Below, one piece after another: positions 44,301 to 58,400 of a stretch of 64,000 bases of DNA. The stretch is from assembly GCF_037975245.1 (NCBI RefSeq), contig NC_092580.1, positions 917,001-981,000 of the forward strand. The letters run 5' to 3'. The notes beneath the pieces were generated by a model. That model was not told where the DNA came from, searched no databases, and was given only the letters and a program-made list of their open reading frames with translations. The stretch's first letter is position 1. Each line of letters starts with the position of its first letter. The position numbers and the translations under genes were made by a program. The stretch is from Apostichopus japonicus (taxonomy: Eukaryota > Echinodermata > Holothuroidea > Aspidochirotida > Stichopodidae).

Positions 44301-46370
44301 GGTGGGGGCAGTTTGCTTTTATCGCGATCTCATACGGTCTCGGGAACTTTAAGTATTAGAAACGAACATAGATTTATATCAACTGCTGTCGTGGCGCGGT
44401 TGGTTGCTCTGTACCTCGAGAGCGTGACGTATTTTGGATCGCGGGCTCGAGACCAGGTGGGGGCAGTTTGCTTTTGCCGCGATCTCATACGGTCTCGGGA
44501 ACTTTAAGTATTAGAAACGAACATAGATTTATATCAACTGCTGTCGTGGCGCGGTTGGTTGCTCTGTACCTCGAGAGCGTGACGTATTTTGGGTTGCGGG
44601 CTCGAGACCAGGTGGGGGCAGTTAGCTTTTTCCGCGATCTCATACGGTCTCTGGAACTTTAAGTATTAGAAACGAACATAGATTTATATCAACTGCTGTC
44701 GTGGCGCGGTTGGTTGCTCTGTACCTCGAGAGCGTGACGTATTTTGGATCGCGGGCTCGAGACCAGGTGGGGGGAGTTTGCTTTTGCCGCGATCTCATAC
44801 GGTCTCGGGAACTTTAAGTATTAGAAACGAACATAGATTTATATCAACTGCTGTCGTGGCGCGGTTGGTTGCTCTGTACCTCGAGAGCGTGACGTATTTT
44901 GGATTGCGGACTCGAGACCAGGTGGGGGCAGTTAGCTTTTTCCGCGATCTCATACGGTCTCTGGAACTTTAAGTATTAGAAACGAACATAGATTTATATC
45001 AACTGCTGTCGTGGCGCGGTTGGTTGCTCTGTACCTCGAGAGCGTGACGTATTTTGGATCGCGGGCTCGAGACCAGGTGGGGGCAGTTTGCTTTTGCCGC
45101 GATCTTGTACGATCTCTGGGAACTTTAAGTATTAGAAACGAACATAGATTTATATCAACTGCTGTCGTGGCGCGGTTGGTTGCTCTGTACCTCGAGAGCG
45201 TGACGTATATTGGATCGCGGGCTCGAGACCAGGCCAGCGCAGTTTGCTTTTGCCGCGATCTTATACGGTCTCGGGAACTTTAAGTATTAGAAACGAACAT
45301 AGATTTATATCAACTGCTGTCGTGGCGCGGTTGGTTGCTCTGTACCTCGAGAGCGTGACGTATTTTGGATCGCGGGCTCGAGACCAGGTGGGGGCAGTTT
45401 GCTTTTGCCGCGATCTGGTACGGTCTCTGGGAACTTTAAGTATTAGAAACGAACATAGATTTATATCAACTGCTGTCGTGGCGCGGTTGGTTGCTCTGTA
45501 CCTCGAGAGCGTGACGTATTTTGGATCGCGGGCTCGAGACCAGGTGGGGGCAGTTTGCTTTTGCCGCGATCTCATACGGTCTCTGGGAACTTTAAGTATG
45601 AGAAACGAACATAGATTTATATCAACTGCTGTCGTAGCGCGGTTGGTTGCTCTGTACCTCGAGAGCGTGACGTATTTTGGATTGCGGGCTCGAGACCAGG
45701 TGGGGGCAGTTTGCTTTTATCGCGATCTCATACGGTCTCGGGAACTTTAAGTATTAGAAACGAACATAGATTTATATCAACTGCTGTCGTGGCGCGGTTG
45801 GTTGCTCTGTACCTCGAGAGCGTGACGTATTTTGGATCGCGGGCTCGAGACCAGGTGGGGGCAGTTTGCTTTTGCCGCGATCTCATACGGTCTCGGGAAC
45901 TTTAAGTATTAGAAACGAACATAGATTTATATCAACTGCTGTCGTGGCGCGGTTGGTTGCTCTGTACCTCGAGAGCGTGACGTATTTTGGATTGCGGGCT
46001 CGAGACCAGGTGGGGGCAGTTAGCTTTTTCCGCGATCTCATACGGTCTCTGGAACTTTAAGTATTAGAAACGAACATAGATTTATATCAACTGCTGTCGT
46101 GGCGCGGTTGGTTGCTCTGTACCTCGAGAGCGTGACGTATTTTGGATCGCGGGCTCGAGACCAGGTGGGGGGAGTTTGCTTTTGCCGCGATCTCATACGG
46201 TCTCGGGAACTTTAAGTATTAGAAACGAACATAGATTTATATCAACTGCTGTCGTGGCGCGGTTGGTTGCTCTGTACCTCGAGAGCGTGACGTATTTTGG
46301 ATTGCGGACTCGAGACCAGGTGGGGGCAGTTAGCTTTTTCCGCGATCTCATACGGTCTCTGGAACTTTAA
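41359..46370. repeat. Re-occurrence of the 23-28-kb higher-order block
   Basis: The variant order starting at 23,024 (CGTTCTCTGG monomer, then TTTTTCC, then a five-monomer 156-bp run, then the 9-mer) recurs from 28,307, 31,728 and 41,359. The 9-monomer unit then repeats at 43,846 and 45,244, spaced 1,398 bp. Small differences (CCAGTGCAG for CCAGCGCAG near 42,285; TTATGCCGCG near 44,161) mark this copy. Confidence 0.8.
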
Positions 46371-48090
46371 GTATTAGAAACGAACATAGATTTATATCAA
46401 CTGCTGTCGTGGCGCGGTTGGTTGCTCTGTACCTCGAGAGCGTGACGTATTTTGGATCGCGGGCTCGAGAACAGGTGGGGGCAGTTTGCTTTTGCCGCGA
46501 TCTCATACGGTCTCTGGGAACTTTAAGTATTAGAAACGAACATAGATTTATATCAACTGCTGTCGTGGCGCGGTTGGTTGCTCTGTACCTCGAGAGCGTG
46601 ACGTATTTTGGATCGCGGGCTCGAGACCAGGTGGGGGCAGTTTGCTTTTGCCGCGATCTCATACGGTCTCTGGGAACTTTAAGTATTAGAAACGAACATA
46701 GATTTATATCAACTGCTGTCGTGGCGCGGTTGGTTGCTCTGTACCTCGAGAGCGTGACGTATTTTAGATCGCGGGCTCGAGTCCAGGTGGGAGCAGTTAG
46801 CTTTTTCCGCGATCTCATACGGTCTCTGGAACTTTAAGTATTAGAAACGAACATAGATTTATATCAACTGCTGTCGTGGCGCGGTTGGTTGCTCTGTTCC
46901 TCGAGAGCGTGACGTATTTTGGATCGCGGGCTCGAGACCAGGTGGGGGCAGTTTGCTTTTGCCGCGATCTCATACGGTCTCGGGAACTTTAAGTATTAGA
47001 AACGAACATAGATTTATATCAACTGCTGTCGTGGCGCGGTTGGTTGCTCTGTACCTCGAGAGCGTGACGTATTTTGGATCGCGGGCTCGAGACCAGGTGG
47101 GGGCAGTTTGCTTTTGCCGCGATCTCATACGGTCTCTGGAACTTTAAGTATTAGAAACGAACATAGATTTATATCAACTGCTGTCGTGGCGCGGTTGGTT
47201 GCTCTGTACCTCGAGAGCGTGACGTATTTTGGATTGCGGGCTCGAGACCAGGTGGGGGCAGTTTGCTTTTGCCGCGATCTCATACGGTCTCTGGAACTTT
47301 AAGTATTAGAAACGAACATAGATTTATATCAACTGCTGTCGTGGCGCGGTTGGTTGCTCTGTACCTCGAGAGCGTGACGTATTTTGGATTGCGGGCTCGA
47401 GACCAGGTGGGGGCAGTTTGCTTTTGCCGCGATCTTGTACGGTCTCTGGGAACTTTAAGTATTAGAAACGAACATAGATTTATATCAACTGCTGTCGTGG
47501 CGCTGTTGGTTGCTCTGTACCTCGAGAGCGTGACGTATTTTGGATCGCGGGCTCGAGACCAGGTGGGGGCAGTTTGCTTTTGCCGCGATCTTATACGGTC
47601 TCTGGGAACTTTAAGTATTAGAAACGAAGATAGATTTATATCAACTGCTGTCGTGGCGCGGTTGGTTGCTCTGTACCTCGAGAGCGTGACGTATTTTGGA
47701 TCGCGGGCTCGAGACCAGGTGGGGGCAGTTTGCTTTTTCCGCGATCTTATACGGTCTCTGGGAACTTTAAGTATTAGAAACGAACATAGATTTATATCAA
47801 CTGCTGTCGTGGCGCGGTTGGTTGCTCTGTACCTCGAGAGCGTGACGTATTTTGGATCGCGGGCTCGAGACCAGGTGGGGGCAGTTTGCTTTTGCCGCGA
47901 TCTTATACGGTCTCTGGGAACTTTAAGTATTAGAAACGAACATAGATTTATATCAACTGCTGTCGTGGCGCGGTTGGTTGCTCTGTACCTCGAGAGCGTG
48001 ACGTATTTTGGATCGCGGGCTCGAGACCAGGTGGGGGCAGTTTGCTTTTGCCGCGATCTAGTACGGTCTCTGGGAACTTTAAGTATTAGA
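46270..48090. repeat. Segment duplicated from 35.4-37.2 kb (copy 2)
   Basis: Carries the same series of rare monomer variants as 35,400-37,220. One visible difference is GAAGATAGATT in a monomer near 47,627, where copy 1 has GAACATAGATT. Copy 1 and copy 2 are about 70 monomers apart. Confidence 0.85.
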
Positions 48091-48288
48091 AACGAACATA
48101 GATTTATATCAACTGCTGTCGTGGCGCGGTTGGTTGCTCTGTACCTCGAGAGCGTGACGTATTTTGGATCGCGGGCTCGAGACCAGGCCAGCGCAGTTTG
48201 CTTTTGCCGCGATCTCATACGGTCTCTGGAACTTTAAGTATTAGAAACGAACATAGATTTATATCAACTGCTGTCGTGGCGCGGTTGG

Positions 48289-51200
48289 TTGTGCTCTGTA
48301 CCTCGAGAGCGTGACGTATTTTGGATCGCGGGCTCGAGACCAGGTGGGGGCAGTTTGCTTTTGCCGCGATCTTATACGGTCTCTGGAACTTTAAGTATTA
48401 GAAACGAACATAGATTTATATCAACTGCTGTCGTGGCGCGGTTGGTTGCTCTGTACCTCGAGAGCGTGACGTATTTTGGATCGCGGGCTCGAGACCAGCT
48501 GGGGGCAGTTTGCTTTTGCCGCGATCTTATACGGCCCCTGGAACTTTAAGTATTAGAAACGAACATAGATTTATATCAACTGCTGTCGTGGCGCGGTTGG
48601 TTGCTCTGTACCTCGAGAGCGTGACGTATTTTGGATCGCGGGCTCGAGACCAGGTGGGGGCAGTTTGCTTTTGCCGCGATCCCATACGGTCTCTGGAACT
48701 TTAAGTATTAGAAACGAACATAGATTTATATCAACTGCTGTCGTGGCGCGTTTGGTTGCTCTGTACCTCGAGAGCGTGACGTATTTTGGATCGCGGGCTC
48801 GAGACCAGGTGGGGGCAGTTTGCTTTTGCCGCGATCTCATACGGTCTCTGGGAACTTTAAGTATTAGAAACGAACATAGATTTATATCAACTGCTGTCGT
48901 GGCGCGGTTGGTTGCTCTGTACCTCGAGAGCGTGACGTATTTTGGATCGCGGGCTCGAGACCAGGTGGGGGGAGTTTGCTTTTGCCGCGATCTTATACGG
49001 TCTCTGGGAACTTTAAGTATTAGAAACGAACATAGATTTATATCAACTGCTGTCGTGGCGCGGTTGGTTGCTCTGTACCTCGAGAGCGTGACGTATTTTG
49101 GATCGCGGGCTCGAGACCAGGTGGGGGCAGTTTGCTTTTGCCGCGATCTCATACGGTCTCTGGAACTTTAAGTATTAGAAACGAACATAGATTTATATCA
49201 ACTGCTGTCGTGGCGCGGTTGGTTGCTCTGTACCTCGAGAGCGTGACGTATTTTGGATCGCGGGCTCGAGACCAGGTGGGGGCAGTTTGCTTTTGCCGCG
49301 ATCTCATACGGTCTCTGGAACTTTAAGTATTAGAAACGAACATAGATTTATATCAACTGCTGTCGTGGCGCGGTTGGTTGCTCTGTACCTCGATAGCGTG
49401 ACGTATTTTGGATCGCGGGCTCGAGACCAGGTGGGGGCAGTTTGCTTTTGCCGCGATCTCATACGGTCTCTGGGAACTTTAAGTATTAGAAACGAACATA
49501 GATTTATATCAACTGCTGTCGTGGCGCGGTTGGTTGCTCTGTACCTCGAGAGCGTGACGTATTTTAGATCGCGGGCTCGAGTCCAGGTGGGAGCAGTTAG
49601 CTTTTTCCGCGATCTCATACGGTCTCTGGAACTTTAAGTATTAGAAACGAACATAGATTTATATCAACTGCTGTCGTGGCGCGGTTGGTTGCTCTGTTCC
49701 TCGAGAGCGTGACGTATTTTGGATCGCGGGCTCGAGACCAGGTGGGGGCAGTTTGCTTTTGCCGCGATCTTATACGGTCTCTGGGAACTTTAAGTATTAG
49801 AAACGAACATAGATTTATATCAACTGCTGTCGTGGCGCGGTTGGTTGCTCTGTACCTCGAGAGCGTGACGTATTTTGGATCGCGGGCTCGAGACCAGGTG
49901 GGGGCAGTTTGCTTTTGCCGCGATCTAGTACGGTCTCTGGGAACTTTAAGTATTAGAAACGAACATAGATTTATATCAACTGCTGTCGTGGCGCGGTTGG
50001 TTGCTCTGTACCTCGAGAGCGTGACGTATTTTGGATCGCGGGCTCGAGACCAGGCCAGCGCAGTTTGCTTTTGCCGCGATCTCATACGGTCTCTGGAACT
50101 TTAAGTATTAGAAACGAACATAGATTTATATCAACTGCTGTCGTGGCGCGGTTGGTTGTGCTCTGTACCTCGAGAGCGTGACGTATTTTGGATCGCGGGC
50201 TCGAGACCAGGTGGGGGCAGTTTGCTTTTGCCGCGATCTTATACGGTCTCTGGAACTTTAAGTATTAGAAACGAACATAGATTTATATCAACTGCTGTCG
50301 TGGCGCGGTTGGTTGCTCTGTACCTCGAGAGCGTGACGTATTTTGGATCGCGGGCTCGAGACCAGCTGGGGGCAGTTTGCTTTTGCCGCGATCTTATACG
50401 GCCCCTGGAACTTTAAGTATTAGAAACGAACATAGATTTATATCAACTGCTGTCGTGGCGCGGTTGGTTGCTCTGTACCTCGAGAGCGTGACGTATTTTG
50501 GATCGCGGGCTCGAGACCAGGTGGGGGCAGTTTGCTTTTGCCGCGATCCCATACGGTCTCTGGAACTTTAAGTATTAGAAACGAACATAGATTTATATCA
50601 ACTGCTGTCGTGGCGCGTTTGGTTGCTCTGTACCTCGAGAGCGTGACGTATTTTGGATCGCGGGCTCGAGACCAGGTGGGGGCAGTTTGCTTTTGCCGCG
50701 ATCTCATACGGTCTCTGGGAACTTTAAGTATTAGAAACGAACATAGATTTATATCAACTGCTGTCGTGGCGCGGTTGGTTGCTCTGTACCTCGAGAGCGT
50801 GACGTATTTTGGATCGCGGGCTCGAGACCAGGTGGGGGGAGTTTGCTTTTGCCGCGATCTTATACGGTCTCTGGGAACTTTAAGTATTAGAAACGAACAT
50901 AGATTTATATCAACTGCTGTCGTGGCGCGGTTGGTTGCTCTGTACCTCGAGAGCGTGACGTATTTTGGATCGCGGGCTCGAGACCAGGTGGGGGCAGTTT
51001 GCTTTTGCCGCGATCTCATACGGTCTCTGGAACTTTAAGTATTAGAAACGAACATAGATTTATATCAACTGCTGTCGTGGCGCGGTTGGTTGCTCTGTAC
51101 CTCGAGAGCGTGACGTATTTTGGATCGCGGGCTCGAGACCAGGTGGGGGCAGTTTGCTTTTGCCGCGATCTCATACGGTCTCTGGAACTTTAAGTATTAG

Positions 51201-52000
51201 AAACGAACATAGATTTATATCAACTGCTGTCGTGGCGCGGTTGGTTGCTCTGTACCTCGATAGCGTGACGTATTTTGGATCGCGGGCTCGAGACCAGGTG
51301 GGGGCAGTTTGCTTTTGCCGCGATCTCATACGGTCTCTGGGAACTTTAAGTATTAGAAACGAACATAGATTTATATCAACTGCTGTCGTGGCGCGGTTGG
51401 TTGCTCTGTACCTCGAGAGCGTGACGTATTTTAGATCGCGGGCTCGAGTCCAGGTGGGAACAGTTAGCTTTTTCCGCGATCTCATACGGTCTCTGGAACT
51501 TTAAGTATTAGAAACGAACATAGATTTATATCAACTGCTGTCGTGGCGCGGTTGGTTGCTCTGTTCCTCGAGAGCGTGACGTATTTTGGATCGCGGGCTC
51601 GAGACCAGGTGGGGGCAGTTTGCTTTTGCCGCGATCTCATACGGTCTCGGGAACTTTAAGTATTAGAAACGAACATAGATTTATATCAACTGCTGTCGTG
51701 GCGCGGTTGGTTGCTCTGTACCTCGAGAGCGTGACGTATTTTGGATCGCGGGCTCGAGACCAGGTGGGGGCAGTTTGCTTTTGCCGCGATCTCATACGGT
51801 CTCTGGAACTTTAAGTATTAGAAACGAACATAGATTTATATCAACTGCTGTCGTGGCGCGGTTGGTTGCTCTGTACCTCGAGAGCGTGACGTATTTTGGA
51901 TTGCGGGCTCGAGACCAGGTGGGGGCAGTTTGCTTTTGCCGCGATCTCATACGGTCTCTGGAACTTTAAGTATTAGAAACGAACATAGATTTATATCAAC
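48289..52000. repeat. 1,867-bp (12-monomer) tandem duplication
   Basis: The series starting with a 157-bp monomer at about 48,289 repeats at about 50,156, with constant offset 1,867 bp through 49,304/51,171. Shared private markers are ACGGCCCCTGG with CCAGCTGGGGG, and GGCGCGTTTGG. Confidence 0.85.
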
Positions 52001-52429
52001 TACTGTCGTGGCGCGGTTGGTTGCTCTGTACCTCGAGAGCGTGACGTATTTTGGATCGCGGGCTCGAGACCAGGTGGGGGCAGTTTGCTTTTGCCGCGAT
52101 CTCATACGGTCTCTGGAACTTTAAGTATTAGAAACGAACATAGATTTATATCAACTGCTGTCGTGGCGCGGTTGGTTGCTCTGTACCTCGATAGCGTGAC
52201 GTATTTTGGATCGCGGGCTCGAGACCAGGTGGGGGCAGTTTGCTTTTGCCGCGATCTCATACGGTCTCTGGGAACTTTAAGTATTAGAAACGAACATAGA
52301 TTTATATCAACTGCTGTCGTGGCGCGGTTGGTTGCTCTGTACCTCGAGAGCGTGACGTATTTTAGATCGCGGGCTCGAGTCCAGGTGGGAGCAGTTAGCT
52401 TTTGCCGCGATCTCATACGGTCTCTGGAA

Positions 52430-55400
52430 CTTTAAGTATTAGAAACGAACATAGATTTATATCAACTGCTGTCGTGGCGCGGTTGGTTGCTCTGTTCCTC
52501 GAGAGCGTGACGTATTTTGGATCGCGGGCTCGAGACCAGGTGGGGGCAGTTTGCTTTTGCCGCGATCTCATACGGTCTCGGGAACTTTAAGTATTAGAAA
52601 CGAACATAGATTTATATCAACTGCTGTCGTGGCGCGGTTGGTTGCTCTGTACCTCGAGAGCGTGACGTATTTTGGATCGCGGGCTCGAGACCAGGTGGGG
52701 GCAGTTTGCTTTTGCCGCGATCTCATACGGTCTCTGGAACTTTAAGTATTAGAAACGAACATAGATTTATATCAACTGCTGTCGTGGCGCGGTTGGTTGC
52801 TCTGTACCTCGAGAGCGTGACGTATTTTGGATTGCGGGCTCGAGACCAGGTGGGGGCAGTTTGCTTTTGCCGCGATCTCATACGGTCTCTGGAACTTTAA
52901 GTATTAGAAACGAACATAGATTTATATCAACTGCTGTCGTGGCGCGGTTGGTTGCTCTGTACCTCGAGAGCGTGACGTATTTTGGATTGCGGGCTCGAGA
53001 CCAGGTGGGGGCAGTTTGCTTTTGCCGCGATCTTGTACGGTCTCTGGGAACTTTAAGTATTAGAAACGAACATAGATTTATATCAACTGCTGTCGTGGCG
53101 CTGTTGGTTGCTCTGTACCTCGAGAGCGTGACGTATTTTGGATCGCGGGCTCGAGACCAGGTGGGGGCAGTTTGCTTTTGCCGCGATCTTGTACGGTCTC
53201 TGGGAACTTTAAGTATTAGAAACGAAGATAGATTTATATCAACTGCTGTCGTGGCGCGGTTGGTTGCTCTGTACCTCGAGAGCGTGACGTATTTTGGATC
53301 GCGGGCTCGAGACCAGGTGGGGGCAGTTTGCTTTTTCCGCGATCTTATACGGTCTCTGGGAACTTTAAGTATTAGAAACGAACATAGATTTATATCAACT
53401 GCTGTCGTGGCGCGGTTGGTTGCTCTGTACCTCGAGAGCGTGACGTATTTTGGATCGCGGGCTCGAGACCAGGTGGGGGCAGTTTGCTTTTGCCGCGATC
53501 TTATACGGTCTCTGGGAACTTTAAGTATTAGAAACGAACATAGATTTATATCAACTGCTGTCGTGGCGCGGTTGGTTGTGCTCTGTACCTCGAGAGCGTG
53601 ACGTATTTTGGATCGCGGGCTCGAGACCAGGTGGGGGCAGTTTGCTTTTGCCGCGATCTTATACGGTCTCTGGAACTTTAAGTATTAGAAACGAACATAG
53701 ATTTATATCAACTGCTGTCGTGGCGCGGTTGGTTGCTCTGTACCTCGAGAGCGTGACGTATTTTGGATCGCGGGCTCGAGACCAGCTGGGGGCAGTTTGC
53801 TTTTGCCGCGATCTTATACGGCCCCTGGAACTTTAAGTATTAGAAACGAACATAGATTTATATCAACTGCTGTCGTGGCGCGGTTGGTTGCTCTGTACCT
53901 CGAGAGCGTGACGTATTTTGGATCGCGGGCTCGAGACCAGGTGGGGGCAGTTTGCTTTTGCCGCGATCCCATACGGTCTCTGGAACTTTAAGTATTAGAA
54001 ACGAACATAGATTTATATCAACTGCTGTCGTGGCGCGTTTGGTTGCTCTGTACCTCGAGAGCGTGACGTATTTTGGATCGCGGGCTCGAGACCAGGTGGG
54101 GGCAGTTTGCTTTTGCCGCGATCTCATACGGTCTCTGGGAACTTTAAGTATTAGAAACGAACATAGATTTATATCAACTGCTGTCGTGGCGCGGTTGGTT
54201 GCTCTGTACCTCGAGAGCGTGACGTATTTTGGATCGCGGGCTCGAGACCAGGTGGGGGGAGTTTGCTTTTGCCGCGATCTTATACGGTCTCTGGGAACTT
54301 TAAGTATTAGAAACGAACATAGATTTATATCAACTGCTGTCGTGGCGCGGTTGGTTGCTCTGTACCTCGAGAGCGTGACGTATTTTGGATCGCGGGCTCG
54401 AGACCAGGTGGGGGCAGTTTGCTTTTGCCGCGATCTCATACGGTCTCTGGAACTTTAAGTATTAGAAACGAACATAGATTTATATCAACTGCTGTCGTGG
54501 CGCGGTTGGTTGCTCTGTACCTCGAGAGCGTGACGTATTTTGGATCGCGGGCTCGAGACCAGGTGGGGGCAGTTTGCTTTTGCCGCGATCTCATACGGTC
54601 TCTGGAACTTTAAGTATTAGAAACGAACATAGATTTATATCAACTGCTGTCGTGGCGCGGTTGGTTGCTCTGTACCTCGATAGCGTGACGTATTTTGGAT
54701 CGCCGTCTCGAGACCAGGTGGGGGCAGTTTGCTTTTGCCGCGATCCCATACGGTCTCTGGAACTTTAAGTATTAGAAACGAACATAGATTTATATCAACT
54801 GCTGTCGTGGCGCGGTTGGTTGCTCTGTACCTCGAGAGCGTGACGTATTTTGGATCGCGGGCTCGAGACCAGGTGGGGGCAGTTCTGCTTTTGCCGCGAT
54901 CTCATACGGTCTCTGGAACTTTAAGTATTAGAAACGAACATAGATTTATATCAACTGCTGTCGTGGCGCGGTTGGTTGCTCTGTACCTCGAGAGGGTGAC
55001 GTATTTTGGATCGCGGGCTCGAGACCAGGTGGGGGCAGTTTGCTTTTGCCGCGATCTCATACGGTCTCTGGGAACTTTAAGTATTAGAAACGAACATAGA
55101 TTTATATCAACTGCTGTGGTGGCGCGGTTGGTTGCTCTGTACCTCGAGAGCGTGACGTATTTTGGATCGCTTGCTCGAGACCAGGTGGGCGCAGTTTGCT
55201 TTTGCCGCGATCTTATACGTTCTCTGGAACTTTAAGTATTAGAAACGAACATAGATTTATATCAACTGCTGTCGTGGCGCGGTTGGTTGTGCTCTGTACC
55301 TCGAGAGCGTGACGTATTTTGGATCGCGGGCTCGAGACCAGGTGGGGGCAGTTTGCTTTTGCCGCGATCTCATACGGTCTCTGGAACTTTAAGTATTAGA

Positions 55401-58400
55401 AACGAACATAGATTTATATCAACTGCTGTCGTGGCGCGGTTGGTTGTGCTCTGTACCTCGAGAGCGTGACGTATTTTGGATCGCGGGCTCGAGACCAGGT
55501 GGGGGCAGTTTGCTTTTGCCGCGATCTCATACGGTCTCTGGAACTTTAAGTATTAGAAACGAACATAGATTTATATCAACTGCTGTCGTTACGCGGTTGG
55601 TTGCTCTGTACCTCGAGAGCGTGACGTATTTTGGATCGCGGGCTCGAGACCAGGTGGGGGCAGTTTGCTTTTGCCGCGATCTTATACGGTCTCTGGAACT
55701 TTAAGTGTTAGAAACGAACATAGATTTATATCAACTGCTGTCGTGGCGCGGTTGGTTGCTCTGTACCTCGAGAGCGTGACGTATTTTGGATCGTGGGCTC
55801 GAGACCAGGTGGGGGGAGTTTGCTTTTGCCGCGATCTCATACGGTCTCTGGGAACTTTAAGTATTAGAAACGAACATAGATTTATATCAACTGCTGTCGT
55901 GGCGCGGTTGGTTGCTCTGTACCTCGAGAGCGTGACGTATTTTGGATCGCGGGCTCGAGACCAGGTAGGGGCAGTTTGCTTTTGCCGCGATCTCATACGG
56001 TCTCTGGAACTTTAAGTATTAGAAACGAACATAGATTTATATCAACTGCTGTCGTGGCGCGGTTGGTTGCTCTGTACCTCGAGAGCGTGACGTATTTTGG
56101 ATCGCGGGCTCGAGACCAGGTGGGGGCAGTTTGCTTTTGCCGCGATCTCATACGGTCTCTGGAACTTTAAGTATTAGAAACGAACATAGATTTATATCAA
56201 CTGCTGTCGTGGCGCGGTTGGTTGCTCTGTACCTCGATAGCGTGACGTATTTTGGATCGCCGTCTCGAGACCAGGTGGGGGCAGTTTGCTTTTGCCGCGA
56301 TCCCATACGGTCTCTGGAACTTTAAGTATTAGAAACGAACATAGATTTATATCAACTGCTGTCGTGGCGCGGTTGGTTGCTCTGTACCTCGAGAGCGTGA
56401 CGTATTTTGGATCGCGGGCTCGAGACCAGGTGGGGGCAGTTTGCTTTTGCCGCGATCTCATACGGTCTCGGGAACTTTAAGTATTAGAAACGAACATAGA
56501 TTTATATCAACTGCTGTCGTGGCGCGGTTGGTTGCTCTGTTCCTCGAGAGCGTGACGTATTTTGGATCGCGGGCTCGAGACCAGGTGGGGGCAGTTTGCT
56601 TTTGCCGCGATCTCATACGGTCTCGGGAACTTTAAGTATTAGAAACGAACATAGATTTATATCAACTGCTGTCGTGGCGCGGTTGGTTGCTCTGTACCTC
56701 GAGAGCGTGACGTATTTTGGATCGCGGGCTCGAGACCAGGTGGGGGCAGTTTGCTTTTGCCGCGATCTCATACGGTCTCTGGAACTTTAAGTATTAGAAA
56801 CGAACATAGATTTATATCAACTGCTGTCGTGGCGCGGTTGGTTGCTCTGTACCTCGAGAGCGTGACGTATTTTGGATTGCGGGCTCGAGACCAGGTGGGG
56901 GCAGTTTGCTTTTGCCGCGATCTCATACGGTCTCTGGAACTTTAAGTATTAGAAACGAACATAGATTTATATCAACTGCTGTCGTGGCGCGGTTGGTTGC
57001 TCTGTACCTCGAGAGCGTGACGTATTTTGGATTGCGGGCTCGAGACCAGGTGGGGGCAGTTTGCTTTTGCCGCGATCTTGTACGGTCTCTGGGAACTTTA
57101 AGTATTAGAAACGAACATAGATTTATATCAACTGCTGTCGTGGCGCTGTTGGTTGCTCTGTACCTCGAGAGCGTGACGTATTTTGGATCGCGGGCTCGAG
57201 ACCAGGTGGGGGCAGTTTGCTTTTGCCGCGATCTTATACGGTCTCTGGGAACTTTAAGTATTAGAAACGAAGATAGATTTATATCAACTGCTGTCGTGGC
57301 GCGGTTGGTTGCTCTGTACCTCGAGAGCGTGACGTATTTTGGATCGCGGGCTCGAGACCAGGTGGGGGCAGTTTGCTTTTTCCGCGATCTAGTACGGTCT
57401 CTGGGAACTTTAAGTATTAGAAACGAACATAGATTTATATCAACTGCTGTCGTGGCGCGGTTGGTTGCTCTGTACCTCGAGAGCGTGACGTATTTTGGAT
57501 CGCGGGCTCGAGACCAGGTGGGGGCAGTTTGCTTTTGCCGCGATCTTATACGGTCTCTGGGAACTTTAAGTATTAGAAACGAACATAGATTTATATCAAC
57601 TGCTGTCGTGGCGCGGTTGGTTGTGCTCTGTACCTCGAGAGCGTGACGTATTTTGGATCGCGGGCTCGAGACCAGGTGGGGGCAGTTTGCTTTTGCCGCG
57701 ATCTTATACGGTCTCTGGAACTTTAAGTATTAGAAACGAACATAGATTTATATCAACTGCTGTCGTGGCGCGGTTGGTTGCTCTGTACCTCGAGAGCGTG
57801 ACGTATTTTGGATCGCGGGCTCGAGACCAGCTGGGGGCAGTTTGCTTTTGCCGCGATCTTATACGGCCCCTGGAACTTTAAGTATTAGAAACGAACATAG
57901 ATTTATATCAACTGCTGTCGTGGCGCGGTTGGTTGCTCTGTACCTCGAGAGCGTGACGTATTTTGGATCGCGGGCTCGAGACCAGGTGGGGGCAGTTTGC
58001 TTTTGCCGCGATCCCATACGGTCTCTGGAACTTTAAGTATTAGAAACGAACATAGATTTATATCAACTGCTGTCGTGGCGCGTTTGGTTGCTCTGTACCT
58101 CGAGAGCGTGACGTATTTTGGATCGCGGGCTCGAGACCAGGTGGGGGCAGTTTGCTTTTGCCGCGATCTCATACGGTCTCTGGGAACTTTAAGTATTAGA
58201 AACGAACATAGATTTATATCAACTGCTGTCGTGGCGCGGTTGGTTGCTCTGTACCTCGAGAGCGTGACGTATTTTGGATCGCGGGCTCGAGACCAGGTGG
58301 GGGGAGTTTGCTTTTGCCGCGATCTTATACGGTCTCTGGGAACTTTAAGTATTAGAAACGAACATAGATTTATATCAACTGCTGTCGTGGCGCGGTTGGT

